Positions 50,366 through 60,336 are shown, numbered from the stretch's first letter. The stretch: 64,000 nucleotides of DNA from DAOPKN01 sp035391225 (GCA_035391225.1 DAOPKN010000011.1:1-64000); one strand, 5' to 3'. A program made the numbers and translations. The notes: generated from the sequence alone by a model not told the origin.

Positions 50366-51565
50366 TTACTCGACTTCGACCACGACCTGCGCATAGCGTG
50401 TTCCGTTTTTGGTTTGGAAAGAAAGTGGAATGGCATACACCCCGGGCAAGCATCCCATCTCCACCAGGAAAGAATTTGTGCCATCTTCCTCCACCAACCG
50501 AGCACCGGGAGGTAGCTCGATTTCGACTTTCAGTAGGCTCTCCACGGGGAAGACATCGTACGAAATACAGGTACGTTGCCCAACCTGTACCCTCGGGGGA
50601 TTGGCCACGACTGTCGACACCCTGGGACTGATCCAAGCCTCCGGGAAATGAAAAGGAAATTCCAGCATCCCTCCCCTTCTTCCCAGCTGCAAACCAATGG
50701 TGTGTTCTGCGCCGTCCACGAAAGGGATGTGCGATTGGAACCAAGCCATGACGCGCGTTTTCACCACGTTTTGGTTCCACAAGAACGGTTTTCCCAGTTC
50801 CTCGGAGACCTTGGCAAGATCCAACAGCTCCCCACCCGTACCTTGCGCCATCAACTGGTAGGCTTTCCCGTAGAAGGAAGGTCCATCCAGGTCGTAAAAG
50901 ATATAACACTTCATACGTGAGTTCCGGTAGTTTTCCAGCACGCTCTGGAAGAGCACTCCATTCAATTGCTCAATGGGAGGACACTCGTCGGAAAAAAACA
51001 ACACGAGTTTCAGGGCATCCGCGGAATAATCCAAGTTCCGCCAAATCCAGTCAAGCACTTCAAGAGGCTTCGGAGAACGCGAGCTTCGATACTGGATGAC
51101 ATCACGAATGGCTCCCAAAAGGATCTCGCTGTCCCGGGTAAAATACGAACCATCCTGGAACTTCCACACCGTGTTGATAAGGTCCGAAAACCCCACAACC
51201 GCAAAGCGCGAAGGCCGCACCGCGGAAACCTGGGTTTGCAAGAAACCTTCGAAAGCTTCCAAAATCGGTTCAACCCGATCTTTCATACTCAACGAGTTGT
51301 CCAAGACCAGAATCACTTCCATCGATTCGAAGGATTTGTACTCGCGCGATTCCCAGTACGTGACCTCCACGGGTACACCATCTTCCCATAGGGAAATGTC
51401 TTCGAGAGAGAGGGTGGCATCGGTGACAAGGGACAAGTAACTCTGTGGAAAGCCCTGGTACTGGATTTCCTCCACGGAAAGGAACCCAAAGAGGCTCCCT
51501 GTTGCGCTCACCAACAGCAGCCACAGGGAAAGGAACCCAAATTTCCGAGGGTTGGAAGAGATCAT
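50366..51565 (-). CDS. Exported VWA-domain protein
   Basis: A 399-residue secreted protein: signal peptide (about 8-30), a short beta region (LSLEDISLWEDGVPVEVTYW), a von Willebrand factor A domain (about 82-260) with an intact metal site DNSLS (D89, S91, S93), then an Ig-like C-terminal domain (about 300-399) introduced by STVVANPPRVQVG. It is a clear paralogue of the upstream neighbour, which shares the same order and linker phrase. ATG at 51565 overlaps the upstream stop by 4 bases (ATGA). Protein-protein binding outside the cell is expected. Confidence 0.8.
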   Translation of the reverse strand: MISSNPRKFGFLSLWLLLVSATGSLFGFLSVEEIQYQGFPQSYLSLVTDATLSLEDISLWEDGVPVEVTYWESREYKSFESMEVILVLDNSLSMKDRVEPILEAFEGFLQTQVSAVRPSRFAVVGFSDLINTVWKFQDGSYFTRDSEILLGAIRDVIQYRSSRSPKPLEVLDWIWRNLDYSADALKLVLFFSDECPPIEQLNGVLFQSVLENYRNSRMKCYIFYDLDGPSFYGKAYQLMAQGTGGELLDLAKVSEELGKPFLWNQNVVKTRVMAWFQSHIPFVDGAEHTIGLQLGRRGGMLEFPFHFPEAWISPRVSTVVANPPRVQVGQRTCISYDVFPVESLLKVEIELPPGARLVEEDGTNSFLVEMGCLPGVYAIPLSFQTKNGTRYAQVVVEVE

Positions 51566-53613
51566 GGACAAGGCTCCTGAAGGAGATCGTAGACTTCCAC
51601 CACGACTTGCCCCGGTATCGTCAGGATCTGGTTGGACACGGACACTTGGATGGAGTAGGAACCCGGTTCTTCGGGAGCCACCCAAACCACCTCTGGCCCC
51701 TGGGCATTGCCCTCGAAGCGCCCGTGCTCGCATTCCCAAGCAAATTCCAGGCCCGTTTCTGGGTACACGGAACACCGCAACAGGACCTTTCCCCGGGGTT
51801 CTACGATCGGGGGATTCGCCGTAACGGTGCTGATCTGCACGTTGGCCAAGAAATTCCTTGCGTACGAATCAAAGAACGTATAGGAGTATTGCAGGGTGTC
51901 ATTGAGAAGGAAGGTTAAGCAAGGTTGGTTTTCCCATTCCATTTGCCGCGAGAAATCAAATTCCACGCTTTTGGCATTCAGAATCTTTTCAAAGGCCGCG
52001 TCCAGCAACAGGTAAGGCTCCATTTCCTCCGGACTCATCGAGAATCCCGGCAACAGGAAATCCAAGTAGGAAAGGTGCGGTTCAAAATGGGAAAGGGAAA
52101 CCCATGACAAGTTCCGCTTCATCATCCCCCGTGCCACTGTCCAGGGGTCACGCGACGAAAAGGTGAATTTCTCCGCCAATTTCTCGGAAGACGCATCGGA
52201 AAAGAAGACCACGAAACCAGGTACGTTCGGGCGAAAATGGTACTGCGCGATTTCCTCGAAAGCCAGGGAAAGGTCCCATTTGCTTTGGTTGTTCTGAACC
52301 TTCTTCTGGATTTCACCGAGTACCCGGTCCGTATCCACCGAAAGGTCGGAGTAAGCGATTCCCGCGCTGGTCACCAACAGGAACCCCAAGCGAAGGTCCA
52401 TATCCTTGGATCGGCAGTAGGAATCAAACTTGCGCAAGGTGCTCATGAGGAGTTGGCGCTCCTCTTGCGTGGTACGATTCAAATCGAAGAAGAAAACAAC
52501 GTCCAGTTTTCCCGGGGTCTCCGTCACGGGAACGGGCGAAAGGTTCAAGGCAAGGTGCGACATCCCTTGGTCTACCCCGAAAACCTGCACCGGGTCCGGA
52601 GGGGTGTAGGAAAGGCGCACGACGGGAAACGAACTCTTGTCCACACCGATGATACCCGAAACCTGTGGGCTGGGGGAAACCGTGTAGGAAACGCTTGCCG
52701 AAGAACTTCCAGGGGAAGAAACGGAAAGGGTATGTGGCATGCCCGGAAGCGACTGCGAATCGAAAACCACGCGGTACCGCATCGGAATCACGGAAAAAAG
52801 CCCCGAAAAAAAGGTTTGCAACGCCTGGTGGATCGAAACCTTGCCCTCAAACGCGCTATACTGATCTTCCAGGGAGAGATCCGGGTAAAACAAGAACTGC
52901 TCTCCACCTGTTTCCTTGGCCAATTGTTCGTACAACGGATCGGGTTCGATCTCGGATATGATGGAAAAAACCCGAATCTTCTGACGCTCCAGGAGCGGAA
53001 GAAGCCGCTGGAATACCGCCGTGTTTTCGGTGGCATTATCCGTAGTGTCTTCATCGGTCAGCAAAACGATGATACGCTCGGAATTCTCGCGGAACAGGAA
53101 TTCCGCACCCACCTGCAGCGCGCGCATTTGGCATTCTTCGGCGCCACCAAACGTTTGTCCGCTGAAATTCTGGATGGCCAACTTGAACTTCTCCGGGTCT
53201 TTTCCCGATTCGTTTGGATCGCTGAACGGGTCGAACACCTGTTGGATGGTGTCGGAAAAGCCTACCCACCCCAACCGGGCATTGACCTCCCGCTCCACGA
53301 AGAAATCCATGACTTTTTGCAGTTCGAGGGATAGTACTTGCAGCTCCTGGCGCATGCTGTACGAAAGATCGACCACGAAAACAACGTCCAACGGTTTCTG
53401 CTCTTCCTGTTCCAAAGCGGTAAACCGCACGGGGGACGCAACGAGCTTGCCGTCCTCTTCCAGCTGGAATTCGTTTTCGGCAAGCAACTCGCCTTCCAAG
53501 GAAAAAGAAACGCGGGGAAAGAAGGAAACATCCAGATCCTGAATCCTCCATTGTGCTCCTGCAAAAACGAAAAAGAACGATAGAAATGCGATCAGTAACC
53601 CTTTTCCCCGCAC
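51562..53613 (-). CDS. Exported protein with two VWA domains
   Basis: A 683-residue secreted protein: signal peptide (about 1-20), a beta lead-in (FQLEEDGKLV), a first VWA domain (about 75-260) with intact metal site DLSYS (D82, S84, S86) and LLTDEDTTDN, a linker, and a second VWA-like domain (about 365-545) whose metal site has decayed to DLNRT. The C-terminus is an Ig/PKD-like domain (about 590-680) with a STVTANPPIVEPRGKV linker as in the neighbour. GTG at 53613 has AAGGAG 8 bases upstream. The next start overlaps its stop. Confidence 0.8.
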   Translation of the reverse strand: MRGKGLLIAFLSFFFVFAGAQWRIQDLDVSFFPRVSFSLEGELLAENEFQLEEDGKLVASPVRFTALEQEEQKPLDVVFVVDLSYSMRQELQVLSLELQKVMDFFVEREVNARLGWVGFSDTIQQVFDPFSDPNESGKDPEKFKLAIQNFSGQTFGGAEECQMRALQVGAEFLFRENSERIIVLLTDEDTTDNATENTAVFQRLLPLLERQKIRVFSIISEIEPDPLYEQLAKETGGEQFLFYPDLSLEDQYSAFEGKVSIHQALQTFFSGLFSVIPMRYRVVFDSQSLPGMPHTLSVSSPGSSSASVSYTVSPSPQVSGIIGVDKSSFPVVRLSYTPPDPVQVFGVDQGMSHLALNLSPVPVTETPGKLDVVFFFDLNRTTQEERQLLMSTLRKFDSYCRSKDMDLRLGFLLVTSAGIAYSDLSVDTDRVLGEIQKKVQNNQSKWDLSLAFEEIAQYHFRPNVPGFVVFFSDASSEKLAEKFTFSSRDPWTVARGMMKRNLSWVSLSHFEPHLSYLDFLLPGFSMSPEEMEPYLLLDAAFEKILNAKSVEFDFSRQMEWENQPCLTFLLNDTLQYSYTFFDSYARNFLANVQISTVTANPPIVEPRGKVLLRCSVYPETGLEFAWECEHGRFEGNAQGPEVVWVAPEEPGSYSIQVSVSNQILTIPGQVVVEVYDLLQEPCP

Positions 53614-53625
53614 AAAACCACTCCT

Positions 53626-56600
53626 TTATCGAATGACAACATTTCCCATTTTTTGGGGCACACCATTGATGGATGTGTAATACCCTCCCCCGTATGTTTT
53701 TCCTTCAATCTCCGAGTTGCGGAACAACAAGGAATAATTTCCGCGTAGGATTTCCACCGCAGTTCCCGGTGCCTCCAGGGTTCCCGCGGAAACAAGGCTA
53801 TTATCCACTTCTGCTACGTACTGCAACGGTTTTCCCTCGTCATCCAAGATATCCAGGGCAACCCGGGGTTCGGCAAAAGGCGAGGTTATTGCCCGGATCC
53901 CCGTATTGCGAGCGGTTATCGAGCACTCTTGCAAATCCATCCAGGAATATTCCTGGTGGATCCCGGTAATGACGTCCCGCATGGAAAAACGTTCCGCGGA
54001 AAATTCGCTATTCGACAAGACCAAACCGACGTCCAGTTTCTCCGCCTCGACATCCGAGAAGAACACTTCGGAATCCCGGAAATCGAATGCCGTGGAAACA
54101 CGTTTCTCCTTACCGCTGAAAGTGGAATCCACCACCTTCAAGGAGGGAACACCCCGCGAAGAGATACAGGACTGGGAGACGTTTTCCATCCACACGTTCT
54201 CCAGCGAAACGTCTCGCGCATAGTTCAAAACGACCCCACGTGCTACGTTCTTCATTTCGGTTTCGGCTATTTTCAGTTCGCCCTGATTCACGGAAACCCC
54301 CAGCTGCAGGGTATCAAACACGGAGTAAGCACCCACATCGAGGCTGCCTTTTTGGATGTTGATCCCCTGGATGGATTGCTTGAAAACCGTTCCGGAGACT
54401 TTCACATCTGCGCTGAACGAATCCAAAAGAAGCTTCCCACCGGAAAGGCTACTGTCCTTGATGTTCACCTTCCCCGCGTACGCCACGATTCCTCCCCAGA
54501 ACACGTCGCGATTGGGCACTTGCAAAACCGTGAAACGCGCATTTTCCAGGGTGAGTTCCCCAAAATTCGTGGAGATCCCCACTCCAGGTGCCACAAAAAT
54601 GGTAGAATCCGCGATCCTCAGCGCACCGAAACGTCCAACTTTTATGTTCCGTGACAGGAATGCATTTCGCAAGCCTTTCCATTCCATCGACACGTTTTCG
54701 GGAACATCCTCGAAAAGGTATTTTTCTGCCTGTGCGGTGAAAATCTCAACGGTATGCGTTGCAGTCGCTCCGGTAGGAACATGCTTTTCGAAAAGGGTTA
54801 CGGTTATCTTCCCTTCCAACGGTCCCGGAGCAAGGTTGAAATACACGTCCTTCTTGGGATGGGTGGTGGTTTCGATGCGGTACACGTTGGGGTTTGCCAT
54901 TGGATCATCGGTAACGATGCTCCAAGAATACACGATGCCTGGAAAATCGTCGTATGCTACCAAGCGAAGGCCCTTGTCACTGATTTGGTACGCTTCCAAG
55001 ATCCCCCCCAGGTTGGGAGGTTCTTGCTGTGATTGCTCGTTGGACAGAACCGTCTCGACCGGGATTCCGTATTCATTGGTATAGGAAAAATACACCCGGC
55101 TTTCCACTTGGAAAATGGCCCCCGGGCGAGAAGGCCAGGAAAAAGAGTCGTTTAAGTGTTGCGACGTGTTTTCCAAGATCACACGGGTTTCTTCCCCGAA
55201 TTTCTCGGAGATTCGGAACCAGATTTGCTGGAAGCCTTGGTTTTTCTTCACGGTGTACGTTAACTTCCACTGTTCTTCCTCTTGCTGCAGTGCCAAATCC
55301 ACGAAACTCGAGAAGTCCTGGCTTTGGAACACGAAATCCATCTGGTCCAGTTCCACGTACTTGTCGGGAAGCCAGTACGACCCCAAAATCAGGGAGTAAT
55401 TCTCTTTGGGAAGCTGGGAAAGATCGATTTGCAAGCTCGTGGAAGTGGAGGCGAATGTTTTGGAGAAACCGCTCTCTCCCAGGAACGACAGGAAGAAACT
55501 CTCGTAATCACGGCTTTCCGGAGAATCCTTCTTCCACTCCACGTGCAGCAGCTGATCGATCAATCGCATCCTGCTGAACTTCACCTTTGGGGGAGAGAAC
55601 CGGGAGACTTCAAAGGGATATTCCACCACCTGGTTCCAGAAATCCACCATGCGGATCTTTCCACGGATCGAGAGGAGGTCGTTTGGGTACCGCTCCAACA
55701 GGAACCCCGGAATCGGGATTTCCCCGTCACCGGAAAAAGCAGGCCCCGTTTCGAGATCCTTTCCGGCCCATCCGGGAATGACTTGCCATTCACTCTCCAA
55801 GGGAAGCCATGCGTTGGTGGAAGAATCGCCCGACACCAGGTATTCTTGGAGAAGGTATTCCACCGTCACACTCACCGAGGCGTTCCCCGAAAAACGGATG
55901 GGGATGGTACTCGAATACACCTCTTGCGGGATCTCCAAAACCATCCTTGGAAGCTGTGGCTTTTCGATTTCCAGTGAATCCCCACGTATTCTCCCGAAGT
56001 ATACGGGGCGAACCCTTATGCTCATCTTCTGCGGCGAGTAGGCCAAGGAAAAGGAGGTAGCCGTGGTCGTGGCCGCAAGCACGTCATCTTGGAAAATTTC
56101 GTAGAATTGGGGTGCAACCCCTTCTTCCAAGACCTTTTCCAATGACCAACTCACGGTAACATCGTTGTCGGAACCCACGGTTCCCTTGAGGTTTTGAATA
56201 GGAACCAGTCCGGGGAGCCAAACCACGACATGCGGGGCAAAAGGATCCACAGCGATTCCCTTCTTGAAGTAACTTTGACCCAAGAGGGCAACCTCCAGGT
56301 TCATTTTCTCCATCCTGCGTGCGGAGAGAACGGAAAAAACCAGGGTGGTGTCATCCTCTTGTTGCCAATCCACGATTTGTTGCGCCTCGATATTGAGCGA
56401 AAGCTCTTCCAGGGGAATGGATTCCAACAGGAAGGGGAAACGAAGCTGAACACGGTACTTCCACAAGGACAGGGGTACTTTCTTGGTATCGATTACCCTG
56501 CCAGCCACACGCAATTGGAAGTCAAGGGGTATTTCAAGGGGATTGGATTCTTCTCCCTGCAAGTTTTCAAATTCAGAAACGGGAACCAGCACGGGTTCCT

Positions 56601-57360
56601 CGTGGAAAGGTTGGGTAAGGATTTCTTGACCATCGCGCAAAATCCCAAGGGTTTGCGGAACATAGAAGCCCTCTGCCAAGTCAATTTGGAATTGCACGTG
56701 ATCGTTGTCCGGGGTTTGCGATGTGACATCGCGAATCCGGGGGTTTTTGAAGTCTTTCTCAAACACTTTCTCGTCTGTTCCCGAGGATCTCTTGAGGAAC
56801 ACTTCCAGCAAAAAACTCTCCTGGTGAAGGTATGGGTCAAAATCTTGCCAGGAAAGGATCCCGTTTTCGAGAGGAATCTCTTTCCCATCGAGTTTCACCG
56901 ATAGGGGAGGGTTCTTCTGCCAACCGGAATTATCTGTTTGCAGCAGTACACCATCATCTTGCAGAATGAGCCGCACATCCGTGACTTGCACTGCAGGTGC
57001 AAGGTGAAAAACCACCACGGGGGCTTTTTTCCGGATCAAAATCGTACTTCGGGGAACGCTTACCGAAATGCTCTTTTCCTCGGTCAAGTCAAGGGAAATC
57101 TGGAAATTTCCATGTGGAAGGGGTTTTTGGAGAAACCAGGTTCCCCTTTCAAAAGCAATCGACTCGCGAAAACCATTTTCCCCTGCAATGGAAAGCACCA
57201 AGTTGGGAAGCGCAACAGAAAGCTGCTCTGCCGAAAAATCTTGCGCATTGGCAATTTCCGCTCGGAGATTGGTTTTAACGGGAAAGAGAAAAAGAAACAG
57301 CAGGACCCCGAGGGCTACGATAGCAAAAATCCAAACCATCATGTGCTTTTTTCTTGGCAT
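53626..57360 (-). CDS. Giant membrane-anchored protein with C-terminal beta-helix
   Basis: A 1,244-residue protein with one N-terminal membrane segment (about 8-28) and a very large outer part. The first ~880 residues are beta-strand rich, with no family that I recognise. From about 890 to 1215 there are short repeated strands with I/V.NSxF/DSTF-like turns (for example KVNIKDSSLSGGK, LKVVDSTFSGK, VLSNSEFSAERF), the signature of a right-handed parallel beta-helix. No catalytic residues are evident. ATG at 57360 follows GAGGGGAG. The gap to the VWA gene is 12 bases, so four secreted proteins are likely made from one message. Confidence 0.75.
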   Translation of the reverse strand: MPRKKHMMVWIFAIVALGVLLFLFLFPVKTNLRAEIANAQDFSAEQLSVALPNLVLSIAGENGFRESIAFERGTWFLQKPLPHGNFQISLDLTEEKSISVSVPRSTILIRKKAPVVVFHLAPAVQVTDVRLILQDDGVLLQTDNSGWQKNPPLSVKLDGKEIPLENGILSWQDFDPYLHQESFLLEVFLKRSSGTDEKVFEKDFKNPRIRDVTSQTPDNDHVQFQIDLAEGFYVPQTLGILRDGQEILTQPFHEEPVLVPVSEFENLQGEESNPLEIPLDFQLRVAGRVIDTKKVPLSLWKYRVQLRFPFLLESIPLEELSLNIEAQQIVDWQQEDDTTLVFSVLSARRMEKMNLEVALLGQSYFKKGIAVDPFAPHVVVWLPGLVPIQNLKGTVGSDNDVTVSWSLEKVLEEGVAPQFYEIFQDDVLAATTTATSFSLAYSPQKMSIRVRPVYFGRIRGDSLEIEKPQLPRMVLEIPQEVYSSTIPIRFSGNASVSVTVEYLLQEYLVSGDSSTNAWLPLESEWQVIPGWAGKDLETGPAFSGDGEIPIPGFLLERYPNDLLSIRGKIRMVDFWNQVVEYPFEVSRFSPPKVKFSRMRLIDQLLHVEWKKDSPESRDYESFFLSFLGESGFSKTFASTSTSLQIDLSQLPKENYSLILGSYWLPDKYVELDQMDFVFQSQDFSSFVDLALQQEEEQWKLTYTVKKNQGFQQIWFRISEKFGEETRVILENTSQHLNDSFSWPSRPGAIFQVESRVYFSYTNEYGIPVETVLSNEQSQQEPPNLGGILEAYQISDKGLRLVAYDDFPGIVYSWSIVTDDPMANPNVYRIETTTHPKKDVYFNLAPGPLEGKITVTLFEKHVPTGATATHTVEIFTAQAEKYLFEDVPENVSMEWKGLRNAFLSRNIKVGRFGALRIADSTIFVAPGVGISTNFGELTLENARFTVLQVPNRDVFWGGIVAYAGKVNIKDSSLSGGKLLLDSFSADVKVSGTVFKQSIQGINIQKGSLDVGAYSVFDTLQLGVSVNQGELKIAETEMKNVARGVVLNYARDVSLENVWMENVSQSCISSRGVPSLKVVDSTFSGKEKRVSTAFDFRDSEVFFSDVEAEKLDVGLVLSNSEFSAERFSMRDVITGIHQEYSWMDLQECSITARNTGIRAITSPFAEPRVALDILDDEGKPLQYVAEVDNSLVSAGTLEAPGTAVEILRGNYSLLFRNSEIEGKTYGGGYYTSINGVPQKMGNVVIR

Positions 57361-57385
57361 GGTTTTTCTCCCCTCTTCGAAGATC

Positions 57386-57429
57386 AAAAAAAAAAGTAGC
57401 GGCCTGTTAGGGGATTCCTAACAGGCCGC
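57386..57429 (-). terminator. Strong terminator after the major secreted-protein gene
   Basis: On the minus strand a 13-base-pair stem GCGGCCTGTTAGG / CCTAACAGGCCGC (57429-57417 and 57411-57399), 5-base loop, then TAC and a long T-run. It separates the 873-residue protein from the beta-helix gene, so the latter must have its own promoter or depend on read-through. Confidence 0.9.
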
Positions 57430-57438
57430 GCTTGTCGC

Positions 57439-60060
57439 TTATTCTACTTCGTAGGCTCTCAGGATAACTTGGTTGGTTTCAAACGGTGCGGAGAACATCT
57501 TCGTGGCAGCATCGAAAACAGGTTGAATGCTTCGGGCAATCACGTACTCGTTGACCGCAACACCGTGGAATCCAAGGAAGTTCTTCTGCAGCAGATCCTT
57601 TTCACCAATCTTGGTAACGGACATATCTGCAGCCATCTTCACAACCTTGGCGTTGTTGGGGAACTGGAACAGGTAATTGGCGTAAGGATCGAGCGCCACT
57701 AACCAGGAATCCAGGTCGAACGTGCAGTCGGAAATGATGCAGAACTTGGGATCGGAATAAACCTTTTCCTCATCCTCTTCCTCGCCGCACACTTCTTCAC
57801 GCAGACCGGCAACCGCGTACTCGGGATCGTTGGAGCCTTCTCCCTCGGGAGCCACACGATCGAAGCCTTTCACGGTCATGAGTTCAGCTTCGCTGTCCAT
57901 GACTTCCAGTGCGCGCACTTGGCCCAGGATTTGTTCCATCATGCGGAAAGAAGAAGCGCTCATTTCGTATTCCTTCGACTCAACCTTGGTCTTGACCACA
58001 GAAACCAACTTGGCGGAATCGGGAATTTCGTGCTCCGCGGCATAGTCGATCAGTTTCTGGTAGTAGGAAACCATCGGGCTGTTTTCGTCATCGGCGATAC
58101 GATCGATCACCGTGTCGTACATAGCCACGAACTTCTTCAAACCAGCGATGGTCAGATCTTCGTCGCTGTGGTTCAAACGGTCTTTTGCAACCAGCATGTC
58201 GACGATGTCGGAAGGTTCGCTGTCGTCTGCCTCGGTGAGTTTCACGGTCCAGTTCATGAACACGGATTCGCCCTTGACAAGGCTGCTCACGGGAAGGCTT
58301 CCCACGTTCACGTATTCGGGGAAATCCTTCAGGTTCTCGTTGAGGCCACACACGATGTGGTACACCAGTTTGTTGAGGATGTTATTTTCGTTTTGGGCAA
58401 GGAAACCATTCGCGTTGGGAATGAAGATCTGGTTGAAAGCGACTTCGCTGACTTCCAGGCTGTAGGTGCTATCCACCATGGCAGCAATATCTTCGATATC
58501 CATGCCGTATGTCACTTTGTACGGTGCATACTTTTCCTTTTGTGCCTCGGGAATGAAGACCCAGTCTACGTCCAGAGCAGGTTTTCCGTTTTCTTTCACG
58601 GTCGCCTTGGCCACGAAGGTCAGGTCAACGTCAAAATTCTCTTCCGTCTTCTTGGTGTAGCAAACACCCTCTGGGTCATCGGCTTCGTCTTCGCCATCGC
58701 AGAACTGCGCGGAGAAATCGGCACCACTGAGGTTGAATGCACGGTTGTTCCAAGCGGTCATATCCGTGATCACGTAGTACTGATCGCTACCCGCTAACTT
58801 GAGGAAAGCAACTTCCAGATCCTTGGCATCAGCGCCGAGAGCAGGATCTTCACAAGTCTCGCAAACCACGCTGCCCAGTTCACCAGAAACCAGGGCAACA
58901 TCGTTGAACATGACCTGACCCGCAAACGTATCCACGGGGTTGTAGGCAAGCACGTTGTTCAGGATCCGTTCGGGTGCCCTTTTGCCATTTTCCACCTTTT
59001 CGGTTTCGGTGGCAAAAATCTTCGCGAACAGGGCAACGGTCCACCAGCGATCGGCATCCTTCGCCACATCATTGGTTCCGGGCTTGTAGTACTTGAAATC
59101 GCGGTCGTCACCGTAACGCCCCAGCACTTCCAGAGCGTTGGTTGCGCGGTTGCGATAGGTGCGGAACGTGTCGAGGAAAAGAACGGGAACCGCGAGGTTA
59201 TGCATCACATCATCGATTTCTACCTTCTTGTCGGTCAAGAAGAAGAATTCGAAGGAATACAGGAACCCAACGTTTTCCGGAAGCATTTCACCGTACAGGG
59301 TGCGCAGATGTTCGCTCAGTTTCTCGGAGAACTCCACCAGGCTGGGATTTTCACCCACGACAGCCTTGAGTTCCTCGTTTACCGTAAGGCTTCCGAACAG
59401 TTCGGGATGCTTGGCCTGGGCAAGACGCACGATGAATTCCAGCACGTCCAGCCGGGAAACATATTGCTCGTGCAGCGCGTTATCAGCCGCATCCGCTTCC
59501 TTGGAAGTAACACCAAAAACCTTGTATCCATCCGCGGTCGTTTCCACTACTTCCGCAACGAGCTCATCCGCACTGTCATCGATTTCCGGCAGCGGAGCAA
59601 GGCAAGGATATTCCTTTCGCAGGAAATTCTCGTACAGTTCGGCATAGCCAAATGCGCGTTGGTAGTAGTAATCCTTGACCGCGAAGCCGGCCTGTTCCAA
59701 CTCCGTTTGCATGTCACTGAACGTGGGCGACATGATGGGGTAAAGGTTCAGTGCCCTCTCTTCGGCCCCGAGCAATTTCACAGCCATGACAGCAAGCTCA
59801 AGCTTGGTAATGGGCGTTGCGGGATCCCATTCCACCGACAAACGCTTCCCAAAGTTGGGAATGGCAACACTTGGGTCAATATTCATTGCAATAGCTGCCT
59901 GGATAAGCTCGACGGCATCAGGCACCTCATCCAAACCAGCAGCTTTCAGCGACGCCCGCACATCGAAATTATACACGTCCTGAACGGGAGCGTTAACTGC
60001 CATGAGCAGTCCTACAGAAGCAACACACAGTACTACGAATACCAGAAACTTTTTACCCAT
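57439..60060 (-). CDS. Major secreted surface protein candidate
   Basis: An 873-residue very acidic protein with a signal peptide (about 1-24, ending MAVNA). Residues about 75-105 (PATPITKLELAVMAVKLLG) resemble one S-layer-homology motif; the rest is mixed alpha/beta with several cysteine pairs (CETC, CDGEDEADDPEGVC, DPKFCIISDC) that could form disulphides. I recognise no further domain. ATG at 60060 follows GAAGGGGGAAG. A perfect consensus promoter with a ~90-base leader and a strong terminator frame it, as expected for an abundant surface-layer or outer-membrane protein. A role as the S-layer or sheath subunit is inference. Confidence 0.7.
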   Translation of the reverse strand: MGKKFLVFVVLCVASVGLLMAVNAPVQDVYNFDVRASLKAAGLDEVPDAVELIQAAIAMNIDPSVAIPNFGKRLSVEWDPATPITKLELAVMAVKLLGAEERALNLYPIMSPTFSDMQTELEQAGFAVKDYYYQRAFGYAELYENFLRKEYPCLAPLPEIDDSADELVAEVVETTADGYKVFGVTSKEADAADNALHEQYVSRLDVLEFIVRLAQAKHPELFGSLTVNEELKAVVGENPSLVEFSEKLSEHLRTLYGEMLPENVGFLYSFEFFFLTDKKVEIDDVMHNLAVPVLFLDTFRTYRNRATNALEVLGRYGDDRDFKYYKPGTNDVAKDADRWWTVALFAKIFATETEKVENGKRAPERILNNVLAYNPVDTFAGQVMFNDVALVSGELGSVVCETCEDPALGADAKDLEVAFLKLAGSDQYYVITDMTAWNNRAFNLSGADFSAQFCDGEDEADDPEGVCYTKKTEENFDVDLTFVAKATVKENGKPALDVDWVFIPEAQKEKYAPYKVTYGMDIEDIAAMVDSTYSLEVSEVAFNQIFIPNANGFLAQNENNILNKLVYHIVCGLNENLKDFPEYVNVGSLPVSSLVKGESVFMNWTVKLTEADDSEPSDIVDMLVAKDRLNHSDEDLTIAGLKKFVAMYDTVIDRIADDENSPMVSYYQKLIDYAAEHEIPDSAKLVSVVKTKVESKEYEMSASSFRMMEQILGQVRALEVMDSEAELMTVKGFDRVAPEGEGSNDPEYAVAGLREEVCGEEEDEEKVYSDPKFCIISDCTFDLDSWLVALDPYANYLFQFPNNAKVVKMAADMSVTKIGEKDLLQKNFLGFHGVAVNEYVIARSIQPVFDAATKMFSAPFETNQVILRAYEVE

Positions 60061-60156
60061 AAACTTACTTCCCCCTTCCAAAAAATTGGTTACAAATTTG
60101 GTTGTCTATAAGGTAATGGAGATTACTCGAAAGGCCTCTCCTTAGGTCCATCAGCA

Positions 60157-60185
60157 ATTATAGCAAATTGAATCCAGTGTGTCAA
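60157..60185 (-). promoter_or_regulatory. Perfect sigma70 promoter of the major secreted-protein gene
   Basis: Minus strand TTGACA (60185-60180), 17 bases, TATAAT (60162-60157). Transcription should begin near 60150, leaving a ~90-base leader with no evident terminator or riboswitch. The rest of the gap (60186-60307) holds nothing that I recognise. Confidence 0.9.
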
Positions 60186-60307
60186 TGAAAAAAAGAGGAT
60201 TTTTCAAGGGATTGCTCTCCGCGACCAGGAGACACTGACTTTGGGATTATACCCTTTTTTCCGGTAAAATGCAAGATTATCGAGCCATTCAACGCTTTCC
60301 CAAGAAA

Positions 60308-60336
60308 TTGAATTGCCCCGGGAATTGTGATACCAT
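60308..60336 (+). promoter_or_regulatory. Promoter of the transglutaminase-fold gene
   Basis: TTGAAT (60308-60313), 17 bases, TACCAT (60331-60336), 36 bases before the ATG at 60372. Confidence 0.6.
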
